Below, piece after piece: positions 1-6,692 of a stretch of 15,003 bases of DNA. The translations under genes were made by a program, and so were the position numbers. Below the pieces are notes generated by a model. That model was not told where the DNA came from and ran no database searches. It saw only the letters and a list, made by a program, of their open reading frames with translations. The stretch comes from Syntrophopropionicum sp964397525 (GTDB lineage: Bacteria > Bacillota > Desulfotomaculia > Desulfotomaculales > Pelotomaculaceae), in contig CAYNIY010000034.1 of the NCBI GenBank assembly GCA_964397525.1, forward strand, positions 1 to 15,003, given 5' to 3'. Numbering within the stretch: position 1 is the stretch's first letter; every line of letters starts with the position of its first letter.

Positions 1-12
1 ACAAATAATTTA

Positions 13-240
13 TTATTTCACCAGTTCCAGGATTTCTTCTTCATCCAGGCCTATTACTACCTCATCTCCGATAAGAAAGGCGGGCACCCCGCTGATATTC
101 ATCCTCATCATTTCTTTGAGCGCCTCTTCGTCACGGTCAACATCCTTTTCGATGTATTCAATTTTGTTTTTCGAAAGAAACTCTTTCGCGATTTTACAGT
201 ACCGTCAGGTTTGTGTTGTAAACATGGTCACTTTTTTCAC
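13..240 (-). CDS. Selenocysteine-containing glutaredoxin-like protein (UxxC)
   Basis: This gene encodes a 75-residue thioredoxin-fold glutaredoxin/NrdH-like protein, if the in-frame TGA at 207-205 is read as selenocysteine (residue 12). The translation begins VKKVTMFTTQT-U-RYCKIAKEF, so the TGA falls exactly on the first Cys of the usual CxxC redox motif; Cys15 is the resolving Cys. The cis-proline motif (SGVPAFLIGDEVVIGLD) and the C-terminal helix (EEILELVK) are intact, and the frame is otherwise open. The start is GTG at 240, preceded by AAGGAGGAG at 247-255 with 6 nt spacing; the ATG six codons in lacks such a site. A SECIS-like hairpin follows the TGA. Proteins of this family reduce disulfides or substrates such as reductases and peroxidases in the cytoplasm; the partner here is unknown. 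The alternative is a pseudogene through a Cys-to-stop mutation, which the hairpin and otherwise intact frame argue against. Confidence 0.8.
172..188 (-). promoter_or_regulatory. Putative bacterial SECIS element
   Basis: Read on the minus strand, CGAAAG (188-183) and CTTTCG (177-172) form a perfect 6-bp stem with the 5-nt loop AGTTT. The loop starts 22 nt after the in-frame TGA and has G as its second base. Known bacterial SECIS elements have a small apical loop roughly 16-37 nt after the UGA with a G in the first two loop positions, so this fits. It would bind SelB and direct selenocysteine insertion. Confidence 0.72.
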
Positions 241-286
241 GCCGCTCTCCTCCTTGTGAATTTTAATAAGCTTAATTTCCTCATTT

Positions 287-309
287 AATAACTTTATAGA
301 AAAGTTATT
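287..309. repeat. Palindrome in AT-rich divergent intergenic region
   Basis: AATAACTTT and AAAGTTATT form a perfect 9-bp inverted repeat around a 5-nt centre, between the divergent selenoprotein and DUF4332 genes. The flanking 241-418 region is very AT-rich and holds a second shorter inverted repeat (384-391 with 395-402). It could be an operator or part of a leader hairpin for the minus-strand gene. I could not fix clear -35/-10 pairs here. Confidence 0.4.
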
Positions 310-418
310 AATAATAAATTAATTAAATATAAAGTAATGATAAATATTTGCTGGGTGAGAAAATAATTTTTTAATATATCATTAATTTATTGTTAATAAA
401 TTGCACTTACTATTGAAA

Positions 419-450
419 GGGGACAGAGGGACAGGTACCTTGTCCCTCTG
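419..450 (+). repeat. Dispersed REP-like palindrome, copy 1
   Basis: CAGAGGGACA (424-433) pairs perfectly with TGTCCCTCTG (441-450) around a GGTACC centre. A 28-nt core (420-447) recurs exactly at 1582-1609, and 25 nt of it recurs inverted at about 1004-1030. This copy ends 22 nt before the start of the DUF4332 gene, so it would lie in the mRNA leader. The type resembles the REP/RAYT-associated palindromes of Peptococcaceae; that assignment is inferred. Confidence 0.85.
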
Positions 451-472
451 CATCAAAAAAGGAGGTTGTGAT

Positions 473-877
473 ATGTCAAAACTGGGTATGATTGAAGGAA
501 TTGGTGAGTCCTATGAAGTGAAACTGAAAGAAGCAGGGGTTACTTCCGTGGAAGGATTGTTGATTGCCTGCGCCACAAAGAAAAACAGAGTGGATTTGGC
601 TGCAAAAACAGGAATTACCGAAAAGCTGATCCTAAAATGGGCCAACCATGCCGATCTTATTAGAATAAAGGGTGTTGGCGGTGAGTATGCTGAGCTTTTG
701 GAAGCTGCGGGCGTGGATACTGTCCCTGAATTGAGCAAACGCAAACCCGATAACCTGCTGGCCAAAATGACGGAAGTAAACGAAGTAAAAAAACTGGTCA
801 GAAAACTGCCCGTAAAGAAACAGGTCGACAGTTGGGTCCAACAGGCCGCCAAGCTTCCGCGTGCACTGCAGTATTAA
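473..877 (+). CDS. DUF4332 family helix-hairpin-helix protein
   Basis: This encodes a 134-residue soluble protein made of two repeats, each opening with a helix-hairpin-helix-like motif: IEGIGESYEVKLKEAGVTSV near the N-terminus and IKGVGGEYAELLEAAGVDTV in the middle. The ending (residues about 105-134, LVRKLPVKKQVDSWVQQA) also matches DUF4332 proteins. HhH motifs bind nucleic acid backbones without sequence specificity, but the role of this family is not established. The ATG at 473 is chosen because AAAGGAGG stands at the right distance before it. The frame extends 24 codons upstream, but that part lies in the palindromic repeat and is unlikely to be translated. There is no signal peptide or membrane segment. 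It stands alone between two repeat-bearing intergenic regions. Confidence 0.85.
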   Translation: MSKLGMIEGIGESYEVKLKEAGVTSVEGLLIACATKKNRVDLAAKTGITEKLILKWANHADLIRIKGVGGEYAELLEAAGVDTVPELSKRKPDNLLAKMTEVNEVKKLVRKLPVKKQVDSWVQQAAKLPRALQY

Positions 878-945
878 AAAGTGCAGCTTTGAGATATATC
901 CTGCAAAGGGCAAGAGAGCAGCGTGATAATTAGCTAAATATTAGG

Positions 946-990
946 AACGAGGGGTAAAGATGATGGTTATACATCACTTTACCCCTCGTT
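946..990. repeat. Long perfect hairpin after the DUF4332 gene
   Basis: AACGAGGGGTAAAG (946-959) and CTTTACCCCTCGTT (977-990) are perfect 14-nt arms. After an unpaired A, a second 5-bp stem (TGATG/CATCA) closes a 6-nt loop. No T-run follows, so it is not a standard intrinsic terminator, though it could act as a transcript-end stabiliser. CCCCTC at 982-987 can instead pair with GAGGGG at 995-1000, giving a competing smaller hairpin. Confidence 0.75.
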
Positions 991-1002
991 CTTAGAGGGG
1001 CA

Positions 1003-1031
1003 GTGGACAAGGTACCTGTCCCTCTGTCCAC
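1003..1031 (-). repeat. Dispersed REP-like palindrome, copy 2 (inverted)
   Basis: The element has outer arms GTGGACA/TGTCCAC and the same GGTACC centre. Its reverse complement shares 25 consecutive bases with copies 1 and 3. It therefore lies in the opposite orientation to them. It sits just upstream of the extended -10 box of the MoaE-like gene. Confidence 0.82.
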
Positions 1032-1036
1032 CGAAA

Positions 1037-1045
1037 TGGTATAAT
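1037..1045 (+). promoter_or_regulatory. Extended -10 promoter of the MoaE-like gene
   Basis: TGGTATAAT is a perfect TGn-TATAAT extended -10 box, about 47 nt before the ATG at 1092. No good -35 is visible, which is usual for extended -10 promoters. It begins a few bases after repeat copy 2, so that repeat occupies the -35 region. Confidence 0.6.
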
Positions 1046-1091
1046 TGGCATAAAAGTCGCTAAATATATGTATAAAGGTGTGTGTTAAGTT

Positions 1092-1505
1092 ATGGTTAAT
1101 GGAAAAAGCAAAAAACAAACGCCATCAATGGATGAATGGCTAAAGGAAGCAAAAAAGGCTCCGGCGGCTTTGCAGGAAGGGATGTACTTAGTCCATAACG
1201 GCATTGTGCGCCAAACACCCAAAGCCAAGGTGCGCCAAGGGATTGATGACGGTTCACAGGTCAAAGGCATGACATTTGCCTATGATGCGGCAAAGGTTGA
1301 TGCGGTAATTGCTGAAACCTACAAGATGGAGGGTATCTTCCATGTCCGGGTCTGGCTTAATGAGGGCCAGCTGGAGCTCGGTGATGATATCATGTATGTA
1401 CTGATCGGCGGCGACATCAGACCGCATGTCATCGATGCCCTGCAGTTCCTGGTTGGAAAAATCAAAAGCGAATGTGTTACCGAAATCGAACAAAAAAGTT
1501 TATAA
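1092..1505 (+). CDS. Divergent MoaE-family protein (molybdopterin synthase large subunit-like)
   Basis: This encodes 137 residues with the MoaE fold pattern: NGIVRQTPK (about 36-44), matching the G-x-VR strand of MoaE; a central helix; VRVWLNEGQLELGDDIMYVLIGG (85-107), matching the HRxGxLxxGD strand pair; and IRPHVIDALQFLVGKIK (109-125). MoaE with MoaD converts cyclic pyranopterin to molybdopterin. By eye, Arg40 and Lys125 align with E. coli Arg39 and Lys119, but the second active-site Lys (E. coli Lys126) appears to be replaced by a hydrophobic residue, and the usual WKRE is absent. The N-terminal 30 residues are an unusual lysine-rich extension. No moaD or moeB lies nearby. It may be a MoaE-like protein with another role. 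The ribosome binding site is weak (AAAGGTG), and a terminator follows. Confidence 0.65.
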   Translation: MVNGKSKKQTPSMDEWLKEAKKAPAALQEGMYLVHNGIVRQTPKAKVRQGIDDGSQVKGMTFAYDAAKVDAVIAETYKMEGIFHVRVWLNEGQLELGDDIMYVLIGGDIRPHVIDALQFLVGKIKSECVTEIEQKSL

Positions 1506-1511
1506 AATTTC

Positions 1512-1573
1512 GCCTCGACAATTGTGCAAAAAGCACTGTGAAGCCTTGTGCTCGAGATGTCAGGGCTTTTTTT
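1512..1573 (+). terminator. Branched intrinsic terminator after the MoaE-like gene
   Basis: GCCTCGACA (1512-1520) pairs with TGTCAGGGC (1558-1566), with one G-U and one mismatch, and is followed directly by seven T's. The interior can form further small stems (GTGC-aaaaa-GCAC). It closes the MoaE-like transcript 10 bases after its stop codon region. Confidence 0.7.
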
Positions 1574-1581
1574 CATGAAGA

Positions 1582-1609
1582 GGGACAGAGGGACAGGTAC
1601 CTTGTCCCT
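1582..1609 (+). repeat. Dispersed REP-like palindrome, copy 3
   Basis: This copy is identical over 28 bases to copy 1 (420-447) and in the same orientation. It lies between the preceding terminator and the start of the wall carboxypeptidase gene at 1648. Confidence 0.85.
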
Positions 1610-1647
1610 AAGCCACTATCACATAAATATTGAGGAGCTTAATCATC

Positions 1648-2637
1648 ATGAAAAGGGTTTTATTTTTATTATTGATATATTTAACAATAACCTGCAGCGC
1701 ACAGGCAGCAGCACTGTCTGAAAGCAAGGCTGTATTTCAACTGGGCAGCGATAAGTACATATTAAACGACAAAGAACAAATAATGGATACAATTCCTTTC
1801 CTCAGTAACGGCCGGGCTCTCATACCTGTTCGCTATCTTGCTCATGCCTGTGGGATTGAGGACAGCAACATATCATGGGATCCGGTCAACCAAAAAGTAA
1901 CGCTGAACCTGGACGGTAATAATCTTCAGCTGAGGGTGGGAAGTAAACAACTATTTGATAATGGGCAAACAGCAGACATGGACACTGCTCCTTTAATAAT
2001 GTCCGACAGAGTGTTTTTGCCGGCTCGCTGGGTAGCCGAAGCATACGATTATCAAGTCGGATGGAACCAGGCAAGCAAAACAGTTATAATTTATGCCCGG
2101 GGAGATACAAAACCGGCGGCGCCGGAGCAATCAGCCGTCTTGCTGGTTAACAAAACACATCCTCTGACCAAAGTATATGCACCGGGCACCCTGGAAGATT
2201 TTCAAGGATATCAGATTGCCAAATCGATAAAGAATTCATTGCAGGCACTTTTTATAGCAGCCGGTAAACAATCCATTAACCTCACTGTCAACTCCGGCTA
2301 CCGGGATGCTGAAAGGCAGCAACAAATCTTTGATGAGGTAGTCAGCGAGCTTGGTTTACAGGCAGCAAAGGCAACCGTGGCGCTGCCGGGCTTCAGCGAG
2401 CACCAAACCGGACTTGCGGTTGATATTGGCGTTGATACATACGATTATACCTGGCTCAAAGTTAATTCCTGGCGCTATGGGTTTATACAACGCTATCCTG
2501 AAGGCGGCGAGGAGATTACAGGCTATGCTTATGAGCCCTGGCATTTTCGATATGTTGGGGTCCCGGTTGCCTCTTTTATGCATGTAAACAACATACAGAC
2601 CCTGGAGGACTTTGTCGATACTTATATTGGGCAATGA
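1648..2637 (+). CDS. Secreted stalk-domain VanY-type D,D-carboxypeptidase
   Basis: This 329-residue exported protein has a signal peptide (about 1-25: MKRVLFLLLIYLTITCSAQA), a copper amine oxidase N-terminal 'stalk' domain (about 30-152, with NGRALIPVRYLA and SDRVFLPARWVAEA), and a VanY/peptidase M15B domain (about 160-315). The zinc-site signatures are complete: SEHQTGLAVD (His252, Asp259) and EPWH (Glu296, His299). Such enzymes remove the terminal D-Ala from peptidoglycan stem peptides outside the membrane; the stalk probably tethers the enzyme to the wall. The ATG at 1648 is chosen because GAGGAG lies 10 nt upstream; an in-frame TTG at 1630 overlaps that site. The next gene, 97 bp downstream on the same strand, is an L,D-transpeptidase that uses the tetrapeptides such an enzyme makes, so the two probably cooperate. 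Confidence 0.9.
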   Translation: MKRVLFLLLIYLTITCSAQAAALSESKAVFQLGSDKYILNDKEQIMDTIPFLSNGRALIPVRYLAHACGIEDSNISWDPVNQKVTLNLDGNNLQLRVGSKQLFDNGQTADMDTAPLIMSDRVFLPARWVAEAYDYQVGWNQASKTVIIYARGDTKPAAPEQSAVLLVNKTHPLTKVYAPGTLEDFQGYQIAKSIKNSLQALFIAAGKQSINLTVNSGYRDAERQQQIFDEVVSELGLQAAKATVALPGFSEHQTGLAVDIGVDTYDYTWLKVNSWRYGFIQRYPEGGEEITGYAYEPWHFRYVGVPVASFMHVNNIQTLEDFVDTYIGQ

Positions 2638-2734
2638 CGCTGGCGTTCTCGTAAGCAGGTAAAAATCGAAACGCGTGGAATTTACTTGAGAATAAGAAAA
2701 GGGTCCGCACAGAAAAAAGGAGTAAGGCTTATAC

Positions 2735-4297
2735 ATGTCAATCCCTGAAAAACCAAACAAGATAACTAAAAAAACTGCCTTAATTACACTTGTTTGCGTA
2801 CTTGTGTTCTTTTCGATCTTTCAAATGTTTTTTCAAACCCACTTTTATCTTGGTACTGTCATCAATGGAGTAAATTTTTCATGTAAGACCACAGAAGTAG
2901 TGGAAGAGGCACTGACTGATCTGGCAGCAGCATATGCGCTGGAGTTGGATGAACGGGGCGGTGTCAAAGAACAGGTTAAGGGTACTGAGATCGGCTTGAG
3001 ATTCAATGCAGAGGTCGGCAGCCAGGCATTAAAGGAGGAGCAGAACAGGATCTCCCCGTTTATTTCGCTTTTCAGCCATAAGGCTCTGAAAATCAACAAT
3101 GCTTTAATCTATGATGAAAATTTGTTTCAGGCCAGACTGGCCAGGCTCAATTGCATTGACAGTACGAAAGTAACTGCAACTAAAAATGCTACACTGGTGT
3201 ATGCCAAAGATGGTTACAAAATAGTTAAGGAAATATACGGGGATATGGCGGATCGAGAAATTTTATTCGCAAGTATATCCAATGCGGTTTTGAATAATGC
3301 AACAAAACTGGATTTGGAAAAAGCCAAATGCTATACAGCCCCCACGATTACAGCTGACTCGCAGAAGGTCAAAGATACGAAAAGCATGCTGGAAAAATAC
3401 AACACTGCAAAAATCACTTACCGTTACGCCGGCGGCAGGGAGGTTGTGGATACAAATGAAATCGTGCAGTGGCTTGAACTGGACAACGATCTGAATGTCA
3501 TCTTCAACAGCGAAAAAATGAAGAGCTTTGTCAATGCGCTGGCCTCCTACTACAATACTTACGGCACTGTCAGGGATTTCACCACAGCTACAGGCGCGGC
3601 TATAAAAATAGGCGGCGGTGATTATGGCTGGAGGGTTGACGTTGACGGGGAAATCGCGTATCTCACTGAAGCCATAAAAAAATGTGAAAAAGCATCAAGA
3701 GAACCGCTGTACAGCCACAGCGGCGCATCTTATAACGCGAATGACATAGGCAGTACCTATGTGGAGATCAATTTAGCGGCGCAGCACCTGTGGTATTACC
3801 GCAACGGCGCGCTGGTGGCGGAAGGAGACGTGACCACAGGGAATGTAAGCAAGGGCAATGGCACTCCAACCGGCATCTACAGGTTGAAATACAAGGATAC
3901 GGATGCTGTTCTGCGGGGTGAGGATTACAGCGTGCCTGTGGCATATTGGATGCCGTTCAATAACGATATTGGGATCCATGACGCCACCTGGAGAACGGAA
4001 TTTGGCGGAAAAATATATTTAGCGGAAGGCTCCCACGGCTGCATCAATGCTCCTTACAGCCTGGCTGAAACCATTTTCAACAATGTTACCCCCGGCATCC
4101 CTGTAGTCTGTTACGAATTGATCATTGAGCCCAAGGAGATCCCGGGCAGCGGTGCGCCAAAAAAAGCAGTTCCCTCAGCGGCACAAAAATTAGTACGCGA
4201 GGATGCTGACCCGGTGGATAAAGATGTAGCAGGGGTTCCCATTCTTGAAGGGGATGCGGCAACAGAAAGCCCAAAGAATAACAAACCGCTGATTTAA
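2735..4297 (+). CDS. Membrane-anchored L,D-transpeptidase with PG-binding domains
   Basis: This 520-residue type II membrane protein has a short basic cytoplasmic tail, one membrane segment (about 14-33: ALITLVCVLVFFSIFQMFF), a VanW-associated PG_binding_4-like region (about 40-320) and a YkuD catalytic domain (about 338-462). The catalytic signature is complete: His415 in IGIHDATW and SHGCINAP with Ser433, His434, Gly435 and nucleophile Cys436. A Pro/Ala/Lys-rich tail follows. These enzymes form 3-3 crosslinks in peptidoglycan and resist most beta-lactams other than carbapenems. AAAGGAG lies 12 nt before the ATG. It probably shares a transcript with the upstream D,D-carboxypeptidase, which would supply tetrapeptide donors. 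Its stop lies 9 bp from the convergent helicase gene stop, with no obvious terminator between them. Confidence 0.92.
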   Translation: MSIPEKPNKITKKTALITLVCVLVFFSIFQMFFQTHFYLGTVINGVNFSCKTTEVVEEALTDLAAAYALELDERGGVKEQVKGTEIGLRFNAEVGSQALKEEQNRISPFISLFSHKALKINNALIYDENLFQARLARLNCIDSTKVTATKNATLVYAKDGYKIVKEIYGDMADREILFASISNAVLNNATKLDLEKAKCYTAPTITADSQKVKDTKSMLEKYNTAKITYRYAGGREVVDTNEIVQWLELDNDLNVIFNSEKMKSFVNALASYYNTYGTVRDFTTATGAAIKIGGGDYGWRVDVDGEIAYLTEAIKKCEKASREPLYSHSGASYNANDIGSTYVEINLAAQHLWYYRNGALVAEGDVTTGNVSKGNGTPTGIYRLKYKDTDAVLRGEDYSVPVAYWMPFNNDIGIHDATWRTEFGGKIYLAEGSHGCINAPYSLAETIFNNVTPGIPVVCYELIIEPKEIPGSGAPKKAVPSAAQKLVREDADPVDKDVAGVPILEGDAATESPKNNKPLI

Positions 4298-4306
4298 TCC
4301 GGTCTA

Positions 4307-6505
4307 TTACTTCATGTTTCCATGATTTTCAGGCTCACTCACCAGCTTTGCTTTAAAGCTGATTTTTCGCGGTGTGCTGAGATTGTCGAACTTGATCAGG
4401 TAAGCAGCATTGTCATGGTCGATATCGGCCACTTCCCCGGCGCCCATGATGCCATGCAGTATCCGGTCGCCCGGCCGGAAGGAGAGCCCGGCAGCTGACA
4501 CTTCCAGCAGCTTTTCACTGCTGCTGATATGCCAATTTGTTTCATAAACCAGGCTTTCGTCCAATTCACCCGTGTAGGTCAACAGGGTTTTATCCACATT
4601 AAAGATGAAGCGTGACGGGTACCGGTACGAGCCGTCCAGGTTCCGTCCCTCCGCATCGGTGAGGTACAGGGCCTTTTTCGCACGGGTAAACGCGACAAAG
4701 GCCAGCCGCCTTTCCTCCTCCATGCCCTCCAGGGTCGCGGTCCGCTTCGACGGGAAGACACCTTCCGCCAGGCCGCAGAGAAACACGTATTGAAACTCCA
4801 GCCCCTTCGCTGTATGCACGGTCATCAGCTTGACCGCATTCCTGCCGGGTGCCGCGTCTGTGTTCGTCAGCAGCGCCACATGGGCCAGGTAGTGCTCCAG
4901 CGTGCATTCCTCGCCGCAGGAGGTCTCGTATTCATAGACCGATTGCTTCAGCTCTGCCAGGTTGTCCAGCCGCTCCTGGCTGCCTTCCGTCCGCAGCATT
5001 GTCTCGTAGCCGCTCTGGTCAAGGAGCGCGCTCAGCAGCTCTGAGATCGGGATATCCCGGCAGCCGGCAGAGTAACGCTCGATCAGGGCCAGGAACCGCT
5101 TGGCCTTGGTGCTCTTGAAAATTTCGTTGTCTATCGTCTGCTCGAGCGCATTGTAAAGCGAGCACCGGTGCTGCGCTGCATAGTCCTGTAAAAACTTCAT
5201 CCGCCGCTCGCCGATATTGCGTTTGGGCACGTTGGCCACCCGCAGAAAGGACAGATCATCCTTATATATGATCAGCCGCAGGTAGGACAGGGCGTCCTTG
5301 ATCTCCCTGCGCCCGAAGAACTGCACCCCGCTGTAGATCGTGTAAGGCAAATCTTCCTTCAGGAACACTTCTTCCAGGGTGCGGGAGATGTAATGGGCGC
5401 GGTAGAGGATGGTGACGTCGCTGAGCTTCACATTTTTGCACGCCAGCTCTTTGATCTGCACTGCAATCCATTTTGCTTCTTCGGCTGTTGTCCGGGCATG
5501 GTGGTAAACCACCGGGCTGCCGTCCGGCAGCATGGGCTGCAAATCCTTCCTGATGCGGTTTCTGTTGTTGGCGATCAGGGAATTGGCCACAGCTGTAATC
5601 TGCGGCGTGGAACGGTAATTCTGCATCATCATGATCGTGCGCACACCGGGGAACTCTTGATCGAAATCCAGCAGGTAGCGCACATTGGCTCCCCGCCAGG
5701 TGTAGATTGTCTGGTCCGGATCGCCCACGACAAAGAGGTTATTGTGATACCCGCACAGTACCTTCATCAGGCGGTACTGCAGCTCGTCGATGTCCTGGTA
5801 CTCATCGACCATGATGTATTCCAGCCGCTGCTGCCACTTTAACCGGATCTCCTCATTGATGCTGAAGATATACAGCACGTATTTGATCAGGTCGTTATAG
5901 TCGAGGCCAAAGCATTTCTTCTCCTGGTACAGGTAGCCATAGAAAATGATATCTTCGGCCGCCGCGGCGTCCAGGTATTTCTGCTGCAGCTGCTCCAGCG
6001 GCAGCGCGATCATGTCCTCGTAGTACTCCGGCTCCTTGAAGATTTTGCGGATCTCGATCATATCCCGCGCTTTGGCGAAAGTCATGTGGCGCAGGGTCAG
6101 GCCGCGCTCTTCATAGATGGTCTTCAGCATGGTATCTATATCAGCGTTGTCCAGGACCAGAAAGCTCTTCGGGTATTGCACGGCGTTGATATCCTCCTGC
6201 AGTACGGACACGCAGAAGCTGTGGAAGGTGCTGATATAGCCGGTATCGCTGTCTCCGGTTAAGCGGCGGATGCGCTGCTTCATCTCATTGGCCGATTTAT
6301 TGGTAAAGGTGACGCAGAGGATGTTGGCCGGCATAATGCCGATCTCGTTGACCAGGTAGGCAAACCGGTGCGACAACGCCCGCGTCTTGCCGGAACCCGC
6401 GCCCGCAATCACGCGGATGTAGCCTTCTGTAGCAGTGACAGCCTGTCGCTGCTGCTCGTTAAGTCCCTCCAATATACTGCTCAAACGCCCGGACCACCAC
6501 CCCAA
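4307..6505 (-). CDS. pcrA: PcrA/UvrD-family superfamily 1A DNA helicase
   Basis: This 732-residue 3'-5' helicase has all the SF1A motifs: Q motif (LNEQQRQAV), Walker A AGAGSGKT (34-41), TFTNKSANEM, DEYQD (234-238), GDPDQTIYTWRGA (261-273), QNYRST (295-300), LMTVHTAKGLEF (about 560-571) and VAFTRAKK (about 603). The C-terminus (about 676-725) resembles the Tudor-like tail by which PcrA contacts RNA polymerase. It would act in nucleotide excision repair, clearing of stalled polymerase and replication restart. The start is uncertain: TTG at 6505 has AAAGGA 10 nt upstream, but TTG at 6484 gives an N-terminus closer to typical PcrA. A LexA box and a promoter stand just upstream. A closely related UvrD/Rep-like paralogue cannot be excluded. 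Confidence 0.93.
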   Translation of the reverse strand: MGWWSGRLSSILEGLNEQQRQAVTATEGYIRVIAGAGSGKTRALSHRFAYLVNEIGIMPANILCVTFTNKSANEMKQRIRRLTGDSDTGYISTFHSFCVSVLQEDINAVQYPKSFLVLDNADIDTMLKTIYEERGLTLRHMTFAKARDMIEIRKIFKEPEYYEDMIALPLEQLQQKYLDAAAAEDIIFYGYLYQEKKCFGLDYNDLIKYVLYIFSINEEIRLKWQQRLEYIMVDEYQDIDELQYRLMKVLCGYHNNLFVVGDPDQTIYTWRGANVRYLLDFDQEFPGVRTIMMMQNYRSTPQITAVANSLIANNRNRIRKDLQPMLPDGSPVVYHHARTTAEEAKWIAVQIKELACKNVKLSDVTILYRAHYISRTLEEVFLKEDLPYTIYSGVQFFGRREIKDALSYLRLIIYKDDLSFLRVANVPKRNIGERRMKFLQDYAAQHRCSLYNALEQTIDNEIFKSTKAKRFLALIERYSAGCRDIPISELLSALLDQSGYETMLRTEGSQERLDNLAELKQSVYEYETSCGEECTLEHYLAHVALLTNTDAAPGRNAVKLMTVHTAKGLEFQYVFLCGLAEGVFPSKRTATLEGMEEERRLAFVAFTRAKKALYLTDAEGRNLDGSYRYPSRFIFNVDKTLLTYTGELDESLVYETNWHISSSEKLLEVSAAGLSFRPGDRILHGIMGAGEVADIDHDNAAYLIKFDNLSTPRKISFKAKLVSEPENHGNMK

Positions 6506-6525
6506 CCGGTAATATTCCTTTTATA

Positions 6526-6539
6526 AGAACAAGTGTTCC
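6526..6539 (-). promoter_or_regulatory. LexA (SOS) operator of the helicase gene
   Basis: On the plus strand AGAACAAGTGTTCC contains GAAC-AAGT-GTTC (6527-6538). It matches the Gram-positive LexA/DinR consensus CGAACRNRYGTTYC at 13 of 14 positions. It lies just downstream of the predicted -10, over the expected transcription start and 21 nt before the TTG start, a position suited to repression. Confidence 0.8.
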
Positions 6540-6545
6540 AGGATT

Positions 6546-6574
6546 ATTATAACAATAGATCTATGAGACAGCAA
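6546..6574 (-). promoter_or_regulatory. SigA-type promoter of the helicase gene
   Basis: On the minus strand, TTGCTG (6574-6569) is the -35 and TATAAT (6551-6546) a perfect -10, separated by 17 nt. Transcription would start near 6539, inside the LexA box, giving a leader of about 34 nt. Confidence 0.72.
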
Positions 6575-6692
6575 GGCTTTACTGCAGCGACCAGGCGGCC
6601 GGCAAGCTGGATGACCGCGCAGGTTAAAAAACATTTCTCTGCAGGGTGCTGAAAAACCTCGACAAGCGCTGCTGTGACAAGTACCATATGAG

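Noticed and set aside
205..207. In-frame TGA as a simple nonsense mutation in a glutaredoxin pseudogene
   Set aside because: The TGA falls precisely on the redox Cys, the rest of the frame and ribosome binding site are intact, and a SECIS-like hairpin follows. It remains the main alternative but is less likely.
401..472. N-terminal extension of the DUF4332 gene starting at 401
   Set aside because: It translates the palindromic repeat, has no ribosome binding site, and bypasses the well-placed ATG at 473.
946..990. Intrinsic terminator of the DUF4332 gene
   Set aside because: The hairpin is strong but no T-run follows on either strand, so it is listed as a hairpin/repeat instead.
419..1609. 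CRISPR-like array from the three repeated palindromes
   Set aside because: The copies are about 550-580 bp apart, in mixed orientation, with genes between them and no regular spacers.
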